A stretch of 46,851 nt of DNA from NCBI GenBank assembly GCA_011389575.1, contig JAABUB010000021.1, forward strand, positions 1 through 46,851. The letters run 5' to 3'. The DNA is from Desulfotignum sp. (GTDB taxonomy: Bacteria > Desulfobacterota > Desulfobacteria > Desulfobacterales > Desulfobacteraceae). A model generated the notes under the pieces. It was not told the origin of the DNA. It did not search any database and worked only from the letters and a program-made list of their open reading frames with translations. Of the stretch, positions 8,296 through 17,507 are shown piece after piece. Position 1 is the first letter of the stretch; each line of letters begins with the position of its first letter. Made by a program: the position numbers and the translations under genes.

Positions 8296-10764
8296 TCAGA
8301 TGGGGATGGCATCCCCCAGTTTGACCCAGCCCACCTTGTCCGGGGTGAACATGATCTTCAGGTATCCCCGGTTTTTATCCTGCACCCGCACCTTGGTGCC
8401 GGCATGCAGGTCGAACAGCCGGGTGGCGGATGCTGACGTGCCGGAGGTGACAGCAACGGTCTCTTTGACAATAACAGCCCGGGAAACAGTGGTTTCCCTG
8501 TAATACTGGAGTGCGGCCGCCACTGTCAAAAGCACCGCAAGTCCGGCCAGAAAGTTTCGCATGCCGGTTAAAAGGGGTCCGGACCGGAACATGCGGATGC
8601 CGGCAACCAGGGCAAAGAGGCAGGAACAGGCAATGGCGGCCAGCTGCAGCCATTGCAGGGGGACCAGTCCCTGCCAGAAAAAAAATACATCATCCAAAGA
8701 AACCCGGTTTTCCTGCTTGTCCTTTAAAAGGGTTCTGGCATATTCCAGGTTATAGTTCAAATCCGGGTCCCGGGGGATGAGGCGTTTGGCCCGTTCATAC
8801 CAGAGAATGGCACGTCCTGTGTCCTTTGCCTTGAACCAGGCATTGCCGATGTTGTAAAAAAGATGTCCGTTTCTGATACCGGATTCGGCAATGGCTTCAA
8901 AACTTCTGGCAGCTGCTGCAAACTCCCCGGCCTGGTATTTGTTAACCGCATCAATGAACCGGGTGGTTTTATCTGCTGCACGGCCGGATTCAGGCAAGCT
9001 CCCTGACAGGCAGACCGCCAGGACCACCATGGCAAGGGCCTTCACCAGTTTTTTGACCCGGTCCGGCAGATCCTGTTTCGGACCGGCAATGCTGCCGCTG
9101 CTGCCGCTGAACCGGGCCGCATCCATTTCCGCCATCAGTTTCACTACCTCATCGATGACTGCCTGGTCTGTGCCGGCCCGGGTGAGCATGGACACGGTTT
9201 CCTCCCGGGTAAGGCTTTCACCTGACCGGTTTGCTTTGGCCATTACCGCGGCGGTAAGGGCTGTATGGCAATGGGATAAAACAGCCGGATCCGACACAGT
9301 GGCTTTAGATGCTGCATCCAGATGTTTCCTGGCTTTTTCCGCCATCTGCACGGAAACCGGTTTTTCCTTTTTACGGCGCCTGGCAGCCAAAAAGGTGCAT
9401 CCCAAAAGCCCGGCAGGCAGCAGCACCAGAAAGACAAACAAAGGGAACCCCATGCGGGGGTTGTGGGTGAGCACTGCCACATCCTGGTGGATGTCCAGGA
9501 TATCCTTGTCCACAATCTGCACCTCCTGCCTGCTGGTGCCGGGCTTTTGGCCCGGGGTGGTGGACACCACCGTCTCAGGCTGGGCTGAGGGGGTGGCCGT
9601 GATCTGCAAAGAAGGGGTGGTCCGGGTGACATATGCCTGTTTTTTTACATCAAAATAGGTGAGAGATATTCCGGAAATTTCTGCATTACCGGGCCTTACC
9701 GGCACCAGGGCCCGCTTGAAAATCTTTTTGCCGGTATATCCCCGGGGGCTCACTGTGATCTCTTCTGTGGGTGTGTCTTCATACATTTTGAACCGGTCCG
9801 GAGGAATGGCCAGTTCCGGCATGGCGGCATCCATGATATTGCCGGTGCCGTGGATGACAAGGGTGAGGGTGGCGGATTCCCCCACTGGCAGCCGGGTTTT
9901 GTCCAAACCGGCTTCCAGATCAAATTCTCCCACCAGCCCGGAAAAGGGTATCTTTCCGGTGTACGGGGGCAGCGGTGCCACATCCACGGTCACACGGTTG
10001 GCGGTCAGGCGTTTGGGTACGGTGCGGCCCCCGGAAAACAGGGAATTGTTGAAAAAAGAGTCAAAGGGGTCGCCGGATTGGGATTTGACCCGGACATCGG
10101 CCGTGATCACGGCCGGGTCTATCACCTGTCTGCCGTGTGACAGCGGGGTCAGGATGTACCGCACCTCAGTGACGGAGTAGGTCAGGCCGTTGCGGGTGGT
10201 ATTGTACTGGTGCCGCTCTTCGATTTCTTTTGCGGTAAAGCCCTTGAAATCCGGGGCGGAAAGGGATGCGCCGGCAATGGGCCGGGCCACAAACAGTTTC
10301 AGGGAGTACAGGATCTGCTGCCCTGCCACCGGGTTTTCGTGGCTCACTTCGGCAGTGACAAACAGGGGCGGCTCCCTGTCACCGGACCGGGTCCGGTCCC
10401 TCACCTGTATGCGGATGGGCTGGGTCATCCGGGTGTGCCCGTCCCTGACCACGGCCAGCGCCGGGATGGTAAGATCCCCTTTTTTAACAGGCACCAGCTG
10501 GTATTGGTACACAACCTTATGGGACCAGTTTCCGTTGATAAAACTGCGCTGGGAAGAGGTGCTGGAGGAAACCACGATAAAATCTGTGATGACGTCCACA
10601 TCCACCTGTGCTTCACCGCCGTCCACCGTCACCTGAAAGAACAGCATCTCTTCCGGGGTCATGGCGGTTTTGTCCACCCGGGCCGTGACCCCGAAGGCCA
10701 GGCACGGATCCGGCATCAATACCAGGATGCCCAGTATCATCACCCATATGCTGTTTTTTATCAT
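8296..10764 (-). CDS. BatD-BatE fusion protein (aerotolerance operon)
   Basis: An 822-aa envelope protein joining two Bat components that are often separate. The N-terminus has a signal peptide ending LMPDPCLA, then a long BatD-type beta-domain region (residues about 25-430) and a transmembrane helix near 437-458. A second hydrophobic segment near 576-592 (LVKALAMVVLAVCLSG) starts a BatE-like half. This has TPR-type helices (YNIGNAWFKAKDTGRAILWYERAKRL), two more membrane helices around 700-745 and a C-terminal SH3-like domain ending GWVKLGDAIPI. Bat proteins form a membrane complex linked to stress and oxygen tolerance; the mechanism is not settled. It is the last gene of the operon, 5 bases after the BatB-C gene. 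Confidence 0.88.
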   Translation of the reverse strand: MIKNSIWVMILGILVLMPDPCLAFGVTARVDKTAMTPEEMLFFQVTVDGGEAQVDVDVITDFIVVSSSTSSQRSFINGNWSHKVVYQYQLVPVKKGDLTIPALAVVRDGHTRMTQPIRIQVRDRTRSGDREPPLFVTAEVSHENPVAGQQILYSLKLFVARPIAGASLSAPDFKGFTAKEIEERHQYNTTRNGLTYSVTEVRYILTPLSHGRQVIDPAVITADVRVKSQSGDPFDSFFNNSLFSGGRTVPKRLTANRVTVDVAPLPPYTGKIPFSGLVGEFDLEAGLDKTRLPVGESATLTLVIHGTGNIMDAAMPELAIPPDRFKMYEDTPTEEITVSPRGYTGKKIFKRALVPVRPGNAEISGISLTYFDVKKQAYVTRTTPSLQITATPSAQPETVVSTTPGQKPGTSRQEVQIVDKDILDIHQDVAVLTHNPRMGFPLFVFLVLLPAGLLGCTFLAARRRKKEKPVSVQMAEKARKHLDAASKATVSDPAVLSHCHTALTAAVMAKANRSGESLTREETVSMLTRAGTDQAVIDEVVKLMAEMDAARFSGSSGSIAGPKQDLPDRVKKLVKALAMVVLAVCLSGSLPESGRAADKTTRFIDAVNKYQAGEFAAAARSFEAIAESGIRNGHLFYNIGNAWFKAKDTGRAILWYERAKRLIPRDPDLNYNLEYARTLLKDKQENRVSLDDVFFFWQGLVPLQWLQLAAIACSCLFALVAGIRMFRSGPLLTGMRNFLAGLAVLLTVAAALQYYRETTVSRAVIVKETVAVTSGTSASATRLFDLHAGTKVRVQDKNRGYLKIMFTPDKVGWVKLGDAIPI

Positions 10765-10769
10765 AATTC

Positions 10770-12779
10770 CTACCAGTCCTTTTTTATGTCTTTGGGCCGT
10801 CCTACAGGCATCAAGGCCATGCCTGGTTTGTCTTCCAGACGGTTGAGGCGGTTTTCCAGGGCCTTGTCCCCTGGTTGACCCGGTGCAGCCGGCCGTCCCT
10901 CTGCAGCTCCAGCCTGCTGCTCTTGTTCATCCCCGGCGCTCCGGGGTTGGTCTTCCTGTGCCGGTATGGGTTCCGGCGGCGGCCCGGCCGGTTCCTGGGC
11001 CTGGCTGCTGTCCTGCTGGTCTTGTATTCCCTGGTCTTGCTTTCCCTGATCCTGGGCTGCCTGATCTGTCTGTCCCTGCTGTTGGCGGTCTTTCTGCAGG
11101 TCCTGGTTCTGAGGGCTGTGTTGCTGTTCGTCACGGTTTTGGCCGTCCGGGTTCCGGTTATCTGGATTCTGGCTACCTGAATCCTGGTTTGTCTGGTCCT
11201 GGCCGTCCGTATTGTCCTGTGTGTCCGGCTGCTGTTCTGCTTTATCCTGGTCCTGGTTTTTCTGATCCCGGTTTTCCTGGTCCTGTTTGTCGTTTTGCTG
11301 CCTGTCCTGTTCCCCGGAGTCCCCATCCTGTTGTTCTAGTTGCTGCTGCTGTTCCTGCTCCTGTTTTTTCTGTTTCACAAATTCCAGGTTTTCTTTGGCT
11401 TTCCGGTCATCCGGGAACGACTCCAGGATGGATGCATACCCTTTGATGGCCTCATCCAGGCGGCCCTGGCGGTACTGGGTGTTGGCCAGGTTGAACAGGG
11501 CCTTGTGCCGCAGTTCCGGGTCCTGTGATTGGGCAGCCTGGGCAAAGTTTTTTTCCGCCTCCTCCAATGATCCGGCTTTATAGGCAGCTGCGCCGATATT
11601 GTAATACAGGCGCAGATCATCCGGGTTTTCCAGCTGGGCATCGATGAAAAGGTTCCGGGACTGCGGAAAATCACCGGCTTCATAGGATGTTATCCCCTGC
11701 TGCACAGGGTTGGTAAAGGCCCGGGACTGTTCCGGAACACCAAGCCCGGCTGCGATAACCATCAGGGCCAGGACCAGCCCGGTTGATTTGCTGCGCCGGG
11801 TCACAGGCAGCCACAGTTCCATGAGCAGCAGCAGCACACAGGGAAACAGGAACCACTGGAACCGCTGTTCCCCCACCTTTTTTTTGCCCTGCTCCAGGGT
11901 CTTTTGTTCCATGGTGCCCCGGATTCCCTGTGTATAGATGCGATCCAGATCCATGTCACCGGCCACGGACCGCACATAGCTCCCTCCTGTCAGGCGGGCG
12001 ATCTCTTTGAGACTTTCTTCATCCACCCGTGACATGACAATATTTCCTTGATCATCTTTAATGAACCCGCCGTCAGTATCCGGGATGGGGGCTCCTGCCG
12101 GATCTCCCACACCGATGCTGAACACCTTGATATGGTTGTCCGCCATTTTTTTTGCAATTTCTGATACATCGCCTGCCGTGTTTTCCCCGTCCGTGATCAG
12201 GATGATGGCCTTGTCTGTGTCGGCATCAGCCTCGAATCCATTGTAACAGGCTTCGATGGCGGCCGTGAGGTTGGTGCCCCCCACAGGCAGATAGTCCGGG
12301 GTCAGTACGTTAAGAAAGATGTGAAATGCCGCATGGTCCAGGGTCAGGGGGCACTGGAGGACAGCCTGGCCGGCAAAGGCCACAAGACCTGCCCGGTCCG
12401 ATTTCATGAGCCGGAGCAGGTCGACAATCTCCCGTTTGGCCTGTTCCAGCCGGGTGGGGGCAATGTCCTGGGCCAGCATGCTCCTGGAACAGTCCAGGGC
12501 GATCATGATGTCCACCCCTTTTGCCGTGGTCTTTTCCCAGCGGAACCCCATGGTGGGGCCGGCCAGGGCAAACACGGCCAGGGCCAGGGCCGCCAGAATG
12601 AGCCCGGCCTTTATCCACCGGGATTTCGGGTCATACCCGGGCAAAAGATCAGGGTGCACGGCTGGATCGGCAAACCGGGCCAGAATCCGCTTGCGCCGGA
12701 CCACGCCGCTGACCAGGAACCAGGCCGCGGGCACCAGTGCCCAGAGGAAAAACAGGATTTTCGGATCGGCAAATTTCAT
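10770..12779 (-). CDS. BatB-BatC fusion: VWA domain plus TPR protein
   Basis: A 669-aa protein. I start it at MKFADPKIL because a GGAGGAAC ribosome site sits just upstream and the longer open frame would run into the batA gene. Two N-terminal membrane helices (about residues 6-25 and 55-75) precede a von Willebrand A domain with MIDAS residues in ALDCSRSMLAQ near residue 92. A third helix near 300-320 and another near 345 follow, then TPR repeats (YYNIGAAAYKAGSLEEAEKNFAQAA; FNLANTQYRQGRLDEAI). The tail is about 200 residues, extremely rich in Q, D and N. BatB is the VWA part and BatC the TPR part. The acidic/amide tail is low-complexity and creates long meaningless open frames on the other strand. 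Confidence 0.88.
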   Translation of the reverse strand: MKFADPKILFFLWALVPAAWFLVSGVVRRKRILARFADPAVHPDLLPGYDPKSRWIKAGLILAALALAVFALAGPTMGFRWEKTTAKGVDIMIALDCSRSMLAQDIAPTRLEQAKREIVDLLRLMKSDRAGLVAFAGQAVLQCPLTLDHAAFHIFLNVLTPDYLPVGGTNLTAAIEACYNGFEADADTDKAIILITDGENTAGDVSEIAKKMADNHIKVFSIGVGDPAGAPIPDTDGGFIKDDQGNIVMSRVDEESLKEIARLTGGSYVRSVAGDMDLDRIYTQGIRGTMEQKTLEQGKKKVGEQRFQWFLFPCVLLLLMELWLPVTRRSKSTGLVLALMVIAAGLGVPEQSRAFTNPVQQGITSYEAGDFPQSRNLFIDAQLENPDDLRLYYNIGAAAYKAGSLEEAEKNFAQAAQSQDPELRHKALFNLANTQYRQGRLDEAIKGYASILESFPDDRKAKENLEFVKQKKQEQEQQQQLEQQDGDSGEQDRQQNDKQDQENRDQKNQDQDKAEQQPDTQDNTDGQDQTNQDSGSQNPDNRNPDGQNRDEQQHSPQNQDLQKDRQQQGQTDQAAQDQGKQDQGIQDQQDSSQAQEPAGPPPEPIPAQEDQPRSAGDEQEQQAGAAEGRPAAPGQPGDKALENRLNRLEDKPGMALMPVGRPKDIKKDW

Positions 12780-12798
12780 GATGTTCCTCCTTGTCTGG

Positions 12799-13797
12799 TT
12801 ACGGTATCCGCAGAAACCGGGTGTTGGCAAGGACCAGGTGGACCAGGAACAAACCAAGCCCGGCTGCAAGAAACCCGGGAAATAATTCTTTGTATTCCAC
12901 CCATTTGTCTGTTTCCCGGGTTGTTTTTTCCATGTCGTCAATCATGGTGTATATCTTTTCCAGGGATGCTGTGTCATCTGCCTCGAAAAAACTGCCCCCG
13001 CTCTGCTGGGCAATGGTTTCCAGGGCTTTGAGGTCCACCCCCACCCTGCGGTACACATATTGTCTGCCGAACAGGCCGTCCACCAGAAACGGTGCCTCTC
13101 CTTTAGTGCCCACGGCAATGGTGTGGATTTTCACCTGCCGGGCCGCCGCAATTTCCACCGCCTCCTGCCAGGTGAGTTCCCCGGCATTGCTTTCCCCGTC
13201 CGTGAGCAGGATGATGATGTTGGATTTGGACGGGATGTCTTTGAGCCGCTTTAAGGAAATCCCGATGGCATCCCCGATGGCGGTGCGGGGGCCGGCCGCG
13301 CCGATCGTAAGATGCTCCAGCATGAATGCAATGGTGTTGTAATCCCGGGTCAGAGGCACCTGGGTAAAGGCATGGGAGCCGAACACCACCATGCCGATGC
13401 TGTCCCCGTCCCGCTTCAGGATAAAGTCGCTGACCACGGATTTCACCGCATCCAGGCGGGTGACGATCTTGTCATCCACCCTGAAATCAAGGGCCTGCAT
13501 GGATTCGGACAGGTCCAGGGCCAGGATGATGTTCACCCCTTCGGATGTCACCGTGATTTTCTGCTCGCCTGACTGGGGCCTGGCAAGGGCCGCCACCAGC
13601 AGGGCAATGGCAGTAATCTTCAGCCAGGGCAGCAGCACAGATGCCCGGGCAGCCCATGATATCGGCAAGGCCCCAAGGCCGGCCAGACTGGAAACCCGGA
13701 CGGCAGACCGGTGTTTTTTGCGGATCAGGTGGATGCCAAACCCCAGTAAAGGTATGAGCAGCAGCAGAAACCAGGGGGAAGCGAACCGGAACATCAT
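12799..13797 (-). CDS. BatA-like VWA-domain membrane protein
   Basis: A 332-aa protein with two N-terminal helices (about residues 8-24 and 55-75), then a von Willebrand A domain starting at IILALDLSESMQALDF near residue 90, with the MIDAS pattern DxSxS. A C-terminal membrane helix ends the protein (ELFPGFLAAGLGLFLVHLVLANT). BatA is predicted to present its VWA domain and bind partner proteins through a metal ion. The gene overlaps the preceding DUF4381-like gene by 4 bases and lies 19 bases before the BatB-C gene. Confidence 0.9.
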   Translation of the reverse strand: MMFRFASPWFLLLLIPLLGFGIHLIRKKHRSAVRVSSLAGLGALPISWAARASVLLPWLKITAIALLVAALARPQSGEQKITVTSEGVNIILALDLSESMQALDFRVDDKIVTRLDAVKSVVSDFILKRDGDSIGMVVFGSHAFTQVPLTRDYNTIAFMLEHLTIGAAGPRTAIGDAIGISLKRLKDIPSKSNIIILLTDGESNAGELTWQEAVEIAAARQVKIHTIAVGTKGEAPFLVDGLFGRQYVYRRVGVDLKALETIAQQSGGSFFEADDTASLEKIYTMIDDMEKTTRETDKWVEYKELFPGFLAAGLGLFLVHLVLANTRFLRIP

Positions 13798-14342
13798 GGG
13801 GCAGCCTCCTGTTCCCCGGCTTCGGTCGCATCTGAAGCCCGGTCCTTTTCCACTGCCCGGATGAGTTGGCGCACCTGGTCCAGATCCGCTGTCATCCGGG
13901 CAGGGTCCGGGGTCACGGGCGCGTACCGGAAGGGATCGGAAAGGCTCTGGAACCGGGATATCCGGGTGACAAGATCCCGGTCCATGTCTGTGTGCCGCAA
14001 CGCTTTTACCAGCTCCCTGGTGGTCATTTGGCTGGCATGGATCTGGAAGGTGCCGCCGATGTATGCCTTGAACAGGGCACTCAGGTCAAAATAAAACGCT
14101 TTGGGATTAACAGGCAACGTCACCCCCAGGCGGTCCAGGGCTTTTATGGCGGTTTCAAAGGGCGGCACCGGCACCGCCTCCCCCTCCAAAACCCCGGGCT
14201 TTCTGGACCGGATATACCGCCGCACCAGCAAAAACAGCAGGGCTGCAATGGCCAGCACCGCGGCAGCCAGGGCCAGCATCCGGATGAGATCCGAAGGAAT
14301 GCCCACCATGACAGGCGGATGTATGTCATGAATATCCTGCAT
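13794..14342 (-). CDS. DUF4381-like membrane protein of the Bat operon
   Basis: A 182-aa protein with one membrane helix near residues 19-42 (IRMLALAAAVLAIAALLFLLV) followed by a basic stretch and a soluble alpha-helical domain of about 130 residues. This layout and position (between the DUF58 gene and batA) match the DUF4381 proteins found in many Bat/MoxR operons. Its role is unknown; it is likely an accessory membrane component. It begins directly after the DUF58 stop, with no gap, and overlaps batA by 4 bases. Confidence 0.75.
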   Translation of the reverse strand: MQDIHDIHPPVMVGIPSDLIRMLALAAAVLAIAALLFLLVRRYIRSRKPGVLEGEAVPVPPFETAIKALDRLGVTLPVNPKAFYFDLSALFKAYIGGTFQIHASQMTTRELVKALRHTDMDRDLVTRISRFQSLSDPFRYAPVTPDPARMTADLDQVRQLIRAVEKDRASDATEAGEQEAAP

Positions 14343-15221
14343 CTACCTGAACCGTTTCTCCCTTGTCCTGAAATAACCGGTCAATACATCCGGTACGGAA
14401 TCACTGGTTTTCATCTCCAGCAGATCGCTTTTGGCCCGGGAAAACACCTGCCGGGCATCTGCATGGGCTGTTTTCCGGATCTGTTCGTACATGGTCCGGG
14501 TGCGTTTGTCAAAAGCGTCCGCCAGTATTGTCTGCCCGGTTTCAAGATCTGCCAGGGGAACCAGTCCTGTTTCAGGCAGATGGAAAATGCCGGGATCATA
14601 AATCTGCACCCCGATGAGTTCATGGCGCCGGGCCGCCGTCTTCAGGGCGTGTTCATAATCTGTGTCCAGAAAATCGGACAGGATGAACACAAAGGCCCGT
14701 TTTTTCATGATCCGGGACAGATAATCCACGCCGACGGCAATATGGGTGCCCCGCCCTTGGGGCCGGAAGGTGAAGATTTCCTGGATCACCCGCCACACAT
14801 GGCTGGACCCTTTTTTGGGGGGGATATATTTCTCCACCTGGTCCGTGAAAAACACCACCCCCACCTTGTCGTTGTTCTTCACCGCATTGAACGCAAGCAC
14901 TGCCGCCACCTCTGCCGCCTTTTCCAGCTTTTTCCCGGAAAAGGTGCCAAATTCCAGGGAGCCGCTCATGTCCACCAGGAGCATGACCGTGGATTCGCGC
15001 TCCTCTCTGTATTTTTTCACAAAGGTCTTTCCGGTGCGGGCAGACACCTTCCAGTCAATGGATTTTACATCATCTCCCGGGCAGTACTCGCGCACCTCCT
15101 CGAACTCGATGCCCGACCCCTTGAACACGGAGGCGTACCTGCCGGCCATGATGCCGGACACGGTGCGGCGGGATTTGATATGCATCCGCCGGATTTTCTG
15201 TATCACATGTGCGGGAATCAT
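14343..15221 (-). CDS. DUF58-domain protein with VWA-like fold
   Basis: A 292-aa cytoplasmic protein of the DUF58 family that accompanies MoxR ATPases. The N-terminus has RRTVSGIMAGRYASVFKGSGIEFEEVREY and the DDVKSIDWKVSAR signature of the family. A VWA-like core follows, with MIDAS sequence LLVDMSGSLEFG near residue 88. In the MoxR/DUF58/VWA systems these proteins are thought to be substrates or adaptors of the ATPase. It follows the MoxR gene by 8 bases. Confidence 0.92.
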   Translation of the reverse strand: MIPAHVIQKIRRMHIKSRRTVSGIMAGRYASVFKGSGIEFEEVREYCPGDDVKSIDWKVSARTGKTFVKKYREERESTVMLLVDMSGSLEFGTFSGKKLEKAAEVAAVLAFNAVKNNDKVGVVFFTDQVEKYIPPKKGSSHVWRVIQEIFTFRPQGRGTHIAVGVDYLSRIMKKRAFVFILSDFLDTDYEHALKTAARRHELIGVQIYDPGIFHLPETGLVPLADLETGQTILADAFDKRTRTMYEQIRKTAHADARQVFSRAKSDLLEMKTSDSVPDVLTGYFRTREKRFR

Positions 15222-15229
15222 TTTTATGT

Positions 15230-16204
15230 TCAGGGCACTTCCACAGCGTCAAACAATGCTGTGACAATGGTGTCCGGGGTCACCTCGTCCGCCTCCGCCT
15301 CAAAGGACAGCAGAATCCGGTGGCGCAGCACATCCGGCCCCACGATCTTGATATCCTGGGGCGTGATATAGGCCCGTCCCTCTAAAAACGCCTGAACCCG
15401 TGCCGCCTTTGCCAGGAAGATGGTGGCCCTGGGAGAGGCCCCGTAATCGATATACCGGGCCATGTCCAGGCCGAAAGCCGCCGGCTCCCGGGTGGCTGCC
15501 ACCAGGTTGACGATGTATTCTTTGAGTTTTTCATCCACAAAGATCTGTTCCACCAGGGCGGACATGGCAGCCAGTTCCGCCACATCGATCACCGGGCCGA
15601 TGGGATCAGGGGGTGCAAAACTGGTCTTTTTCAGGATTTCCAGTTCCTGGGCCCGGTCCGGATAGGTGATGAGCACCTTGAGCATGAACCGGTCCACCTG
15701 GGCTTCGGGCAGAGGATAGGTGCCTTCCTGCTCCAGGGGATTCTGGGTGGCCAGCACCAGAAAAGGAGAGGGCAAAGCAAAGGTTTCCTCTCCGATGGTC
15801 ACCTGTTTTTCCTCCATGGCCTCCAGAAGGGCTGACTGGACCTTGGACGGGGCACGGTTGATCTCATCTGCCAGGATAATGTGGTTGAACAACGGCCCTT
15901 TTCTGGTCACAAAATCCATGGTCTTGGGCCGGAAAATCTCCGTGCCGGTAAGATCTGCCGGCAGCAGGTCCGGGGTGAACTGGATGCGCTTGAAATCCGC
16001 ATGCACCGCTGATGCCAGGGCCTTGACCGCCGAGGTCTTGGCCAGTCCCGGCACCCCTTCGATGAGCACATGACCGCCCGTGAGAAGTCCTGTCAACAGG
16101 CTGTCCACCAGCTTTTCCTGGCCCACGAGCCGCTTGGCTATCTCTTTTCGGATCCGGCTGATCATCAGGTGGTTTTCTGCAATGGCCGCCTTGATCTCTT
16201 CCAT
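15230..16204 (-). CDS. MoxR-family AAA+ ATPase
   Basis: A 324-aa AAA+ ATPase. I start it at MEEIKAAIAEN because an AGGAAAG ribosome site lies just upstream; the open frame reads 18 codons further without support. Walker A is GVPGLAKTSA near residue 50, Walker B is ILADEINRAP near 105, followed by SALLEAMEEKQVT, and the sensor region LATQNPLEQEGTYPLPEAQ is typical. MoxR proteins act as chaperone-like ATPases that mature partner complexes, here presumably the Bat proteins encoded downstream. It is the first gene of the six-gene operon. Confidence 0.93.
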   Translation of the reverse strand: MEEIKAAIAENHLMISRIRKEIAKRLVGQEKLVDSLLTGLLTGGHVLIEGVPGLAKTSAVKALASAVHADFKRIQFTPDLLPADLTGTEIFRPKTMDFVTRKGPLFNHIILADEINRAPSKVQSALLEAMEEKQVTIGEETFALPSPFLVLATQNPLEQEGTYPLPEAQVDRFMLKVLITYPDRAQELEILKKTSFAPPDPIGPVIDVAELAAMSALVEQIFVDEKLKEYIVNLVAATREPAAFGLDMARYIDYGASPRATIFLAKAARVQAFLEGRAYITPQDIKIVGPDVLRHRILLSFEAEADEVTPDTIVTALFDAVEVP

Positions 16205-16268
16205 ACTCTTTCCTTTATATCCGCAGTTCTCACATGGCCGAAACCCGGCCACAACCAAAATCTGTATT

Positions 16269-16296
16269 AATATAGTTCAGTCAAAAAAAGTGTCAA
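16269..16296 (-). promoter_or_regulatory. Candidate sigma70-type promoter of the MoxR/Bat operon
   Basis: On the minus strand TTGACA (16291-16296) is followed after 16 bases by TATATT (16269-16274), a near-consensus pair about 65 bases upstream of the moxR start. It lies right at the edge of a decayed tagA fragment, so the promoter marks the boundary between the orderly operon and the eroded region to its right. Confidence 0.6.
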
Positions 16297-16303
16297 GAAC
16301 ATC

Positions 16304-16395
16304 TGAATGCCCACATGCTGGCCACCGGCACGGTGAATGATGCCCTGGTGCCCTGTTTCCGGCATCAGGAGGATAATGAATTATTTACAGATTAA
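16304..16395 (+). pseudogene. 3'-terminal fragment of a second tagA gene
   Basis: Reading from about 16306 the frame gives NAHMLATGTVNDALVPCFRHQ and ends at a TAA (16393-16395). This closely matches the C-terminus of the intact glycosylase at 17508-18077 (AHMQATGMVNDHLVSCFRHQ). The first 160 codons of this copy are absent. It includes the His and Cys that help bind zinc in the intact enzyme. It is best read as the leftover of a tandem tagA copy lost by deletion. Confidence 0.85.
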
Positions 16396-16481
16396 ATAAA
16401 GTAAGTTATCATTGGTTCATGTCAGAATACAAATATACAGCCTACTTTACATAACGCCTTCCCTGATAGGGGATTTTAAAA

Positions 16482-16700
16482 ATGAAATTAAATTATTATC
16501 CAGAAACGGATTCTCTATATATTGATCTATCTTCAAAATATAGTAAAGAAAGTGTAGAAGTATCTGAAGGGATTGTCCTTGATTATGACGAGAATGCTCA
16601 CATTATAGGGATTGATATCGATAATGCCAGTCATAAAATTGATCTGAATGAAATTATTCTTAATAAAATTCCCGCACAGTTACAGACGATATCAGCATAA
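16482..16700 (+). CDS. DUF2283 family small protein
   Basis: A 72-aa protein with the DUF2283 layout: a short beta-rich opening (KLNYYPETDSLYIDLSS), an acidic middle and GIDIDNASHKIDLNE near the end. The function of this family is unknown. It often lies next to short genes of toxin-antitoxin character. A GGGG stretch lies 10-13 bases before the ATG. The gene is AT-rich compared with its left neighbours, which fits a mobile accessory gene. Confidence 0.8.
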   Translation: MKLNYYPETDSLYIDLSSKYSKESVEVSEGIVLDYDENAHIIGIDIDNASHKIDLNEIILNKIPAQLQTISA

Positions 16701-16710
16701 ATAAAATTAA

Positions 16711-16905
16711 TCAAACAACCCGATAAACCCATCCAGAATTTTAGCTGGGGGCGAGGAAGAACTTTTGGCTATCCAAGAAATTGAAAAAGGTAAATTTCTT
16801 GTTGTTGTATACCGTGAACTAAACAATGATGGATTTATCATTACTGCTTTTTTAACACGCAGGATAAAATCTCTTAATAGGAGAAAACAGATATGGCCGA
16901 AATAG
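16711..16905 (+). pseudogene. Truncated small ORF resembling the C-terminus of a DUF4258/BECR-type protein
   Basis: This 64-codon frame has no start codon and follows a TAA at 16708-16710. Its second half reads KGKFLVVVYRELNNDGF, then IITAFLTRR, a pattern typical of the C-terminal strands of small RelE/barnase-like or DUF4258-like proteins. It ends inside the start of the second DUF2283 gene, an overlap expected of a real gene pair. An alternative frame is open across the first 60 bases, so a deletion or frameshift removed the original N-terminus. The family assignment is tentative. Confidence 0.5.
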
Positions 16906-17120
16906 CTATTCGAGATTATCTAAATTTAATACCCACGGTAAAGCAATCTCCAAAGGGATATTTATGGTCATCATATGATTCCGAGGCAGATGTACTCTAT
17001 ATTAATTTTAAAAAGCCAAGTCATGCTACTGATAGTGAACTCACAGATGAAGATGTAATTATACGCTATGAAGGTGAAACTATTGTGGGTATTACTATTT
17101 TGCATGCAAGCAAGCGATGA
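16893..17120 (+). CDS. DUF2283 family small protein (second)
   Basis: A 75-aa protein with the DUF2283 signature: SSYDSEADVLYINFKKP, then DVIIRYEGETIVGITILHASKR. It resembles the gene at 16482 in layout but not closely in sequence. An AGGAG ribosome site is placed 9 bases before the ATG, and the gene overlaps the end of the broken ORF upstream. This suggests a former two-gene unit of a toxin-like protein plus a DUF2283 partner. Confidence 0.8.
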   Translation: MAEIAIRDYLNLIPTVKQSPKGYLWSSYDSEADVLYINFKKPSHATDSELTDEDVIIRYEGETIVGITILHASKR

Positions 17121-17507
17121 AAATTGGTTACATCAGAGGTGCTGTTCAGAAAGAACCTTCGCATGGCCTCTGGATTTCTGCCGAAGGCACACACCGGCCC
17201 CACCGCAAGAATCCCTGAGACGTCTCCTACAGAAATGGTGCCCCGTGTGTGTCCCGCAGAATTGCCGCGATTTTCTTCCGGTCAGTCCTTCCGATACCTT
17301 TCAATGCCCTCATGCTATATCCCGAGTGCTTTTATTCAAAAATTAATTGAATTATTACATACAACATATATTAATTGAATTGACGTATGAAAGGGAAAAT
17401 CAAATATGCTGAAAAACTGTTCCCCCTGTTTCACCTGAACCGGTTTTATGATACCCTGCGCCAAAATGCAAATTTATACGGGAAAAATCCCGGTACAGGG
17501 AGGAGTT
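17121..17507 (+). other. Intergenic stretch, no gene seen
   Basis: No coding region with a plausible start and composition is visible in these 387 bases. The left part is GC-rich and the right part (from 17330) is strongly AT-rich. An in-frame extension of tagA upstream of 17508 lacks a ribosome site, so I do not include it. Confidence 0.5.

Noticed and set aside
10883..11446. Repetitive CAG/CTG-rich stretch as tandem repeats or a CRISPR-like array, with open frames on the plus strand
   Set aside because: It is the Gln/Asp-rich tail of the BatB-BatC protein; there are no regular spacers and repeats vary freely.
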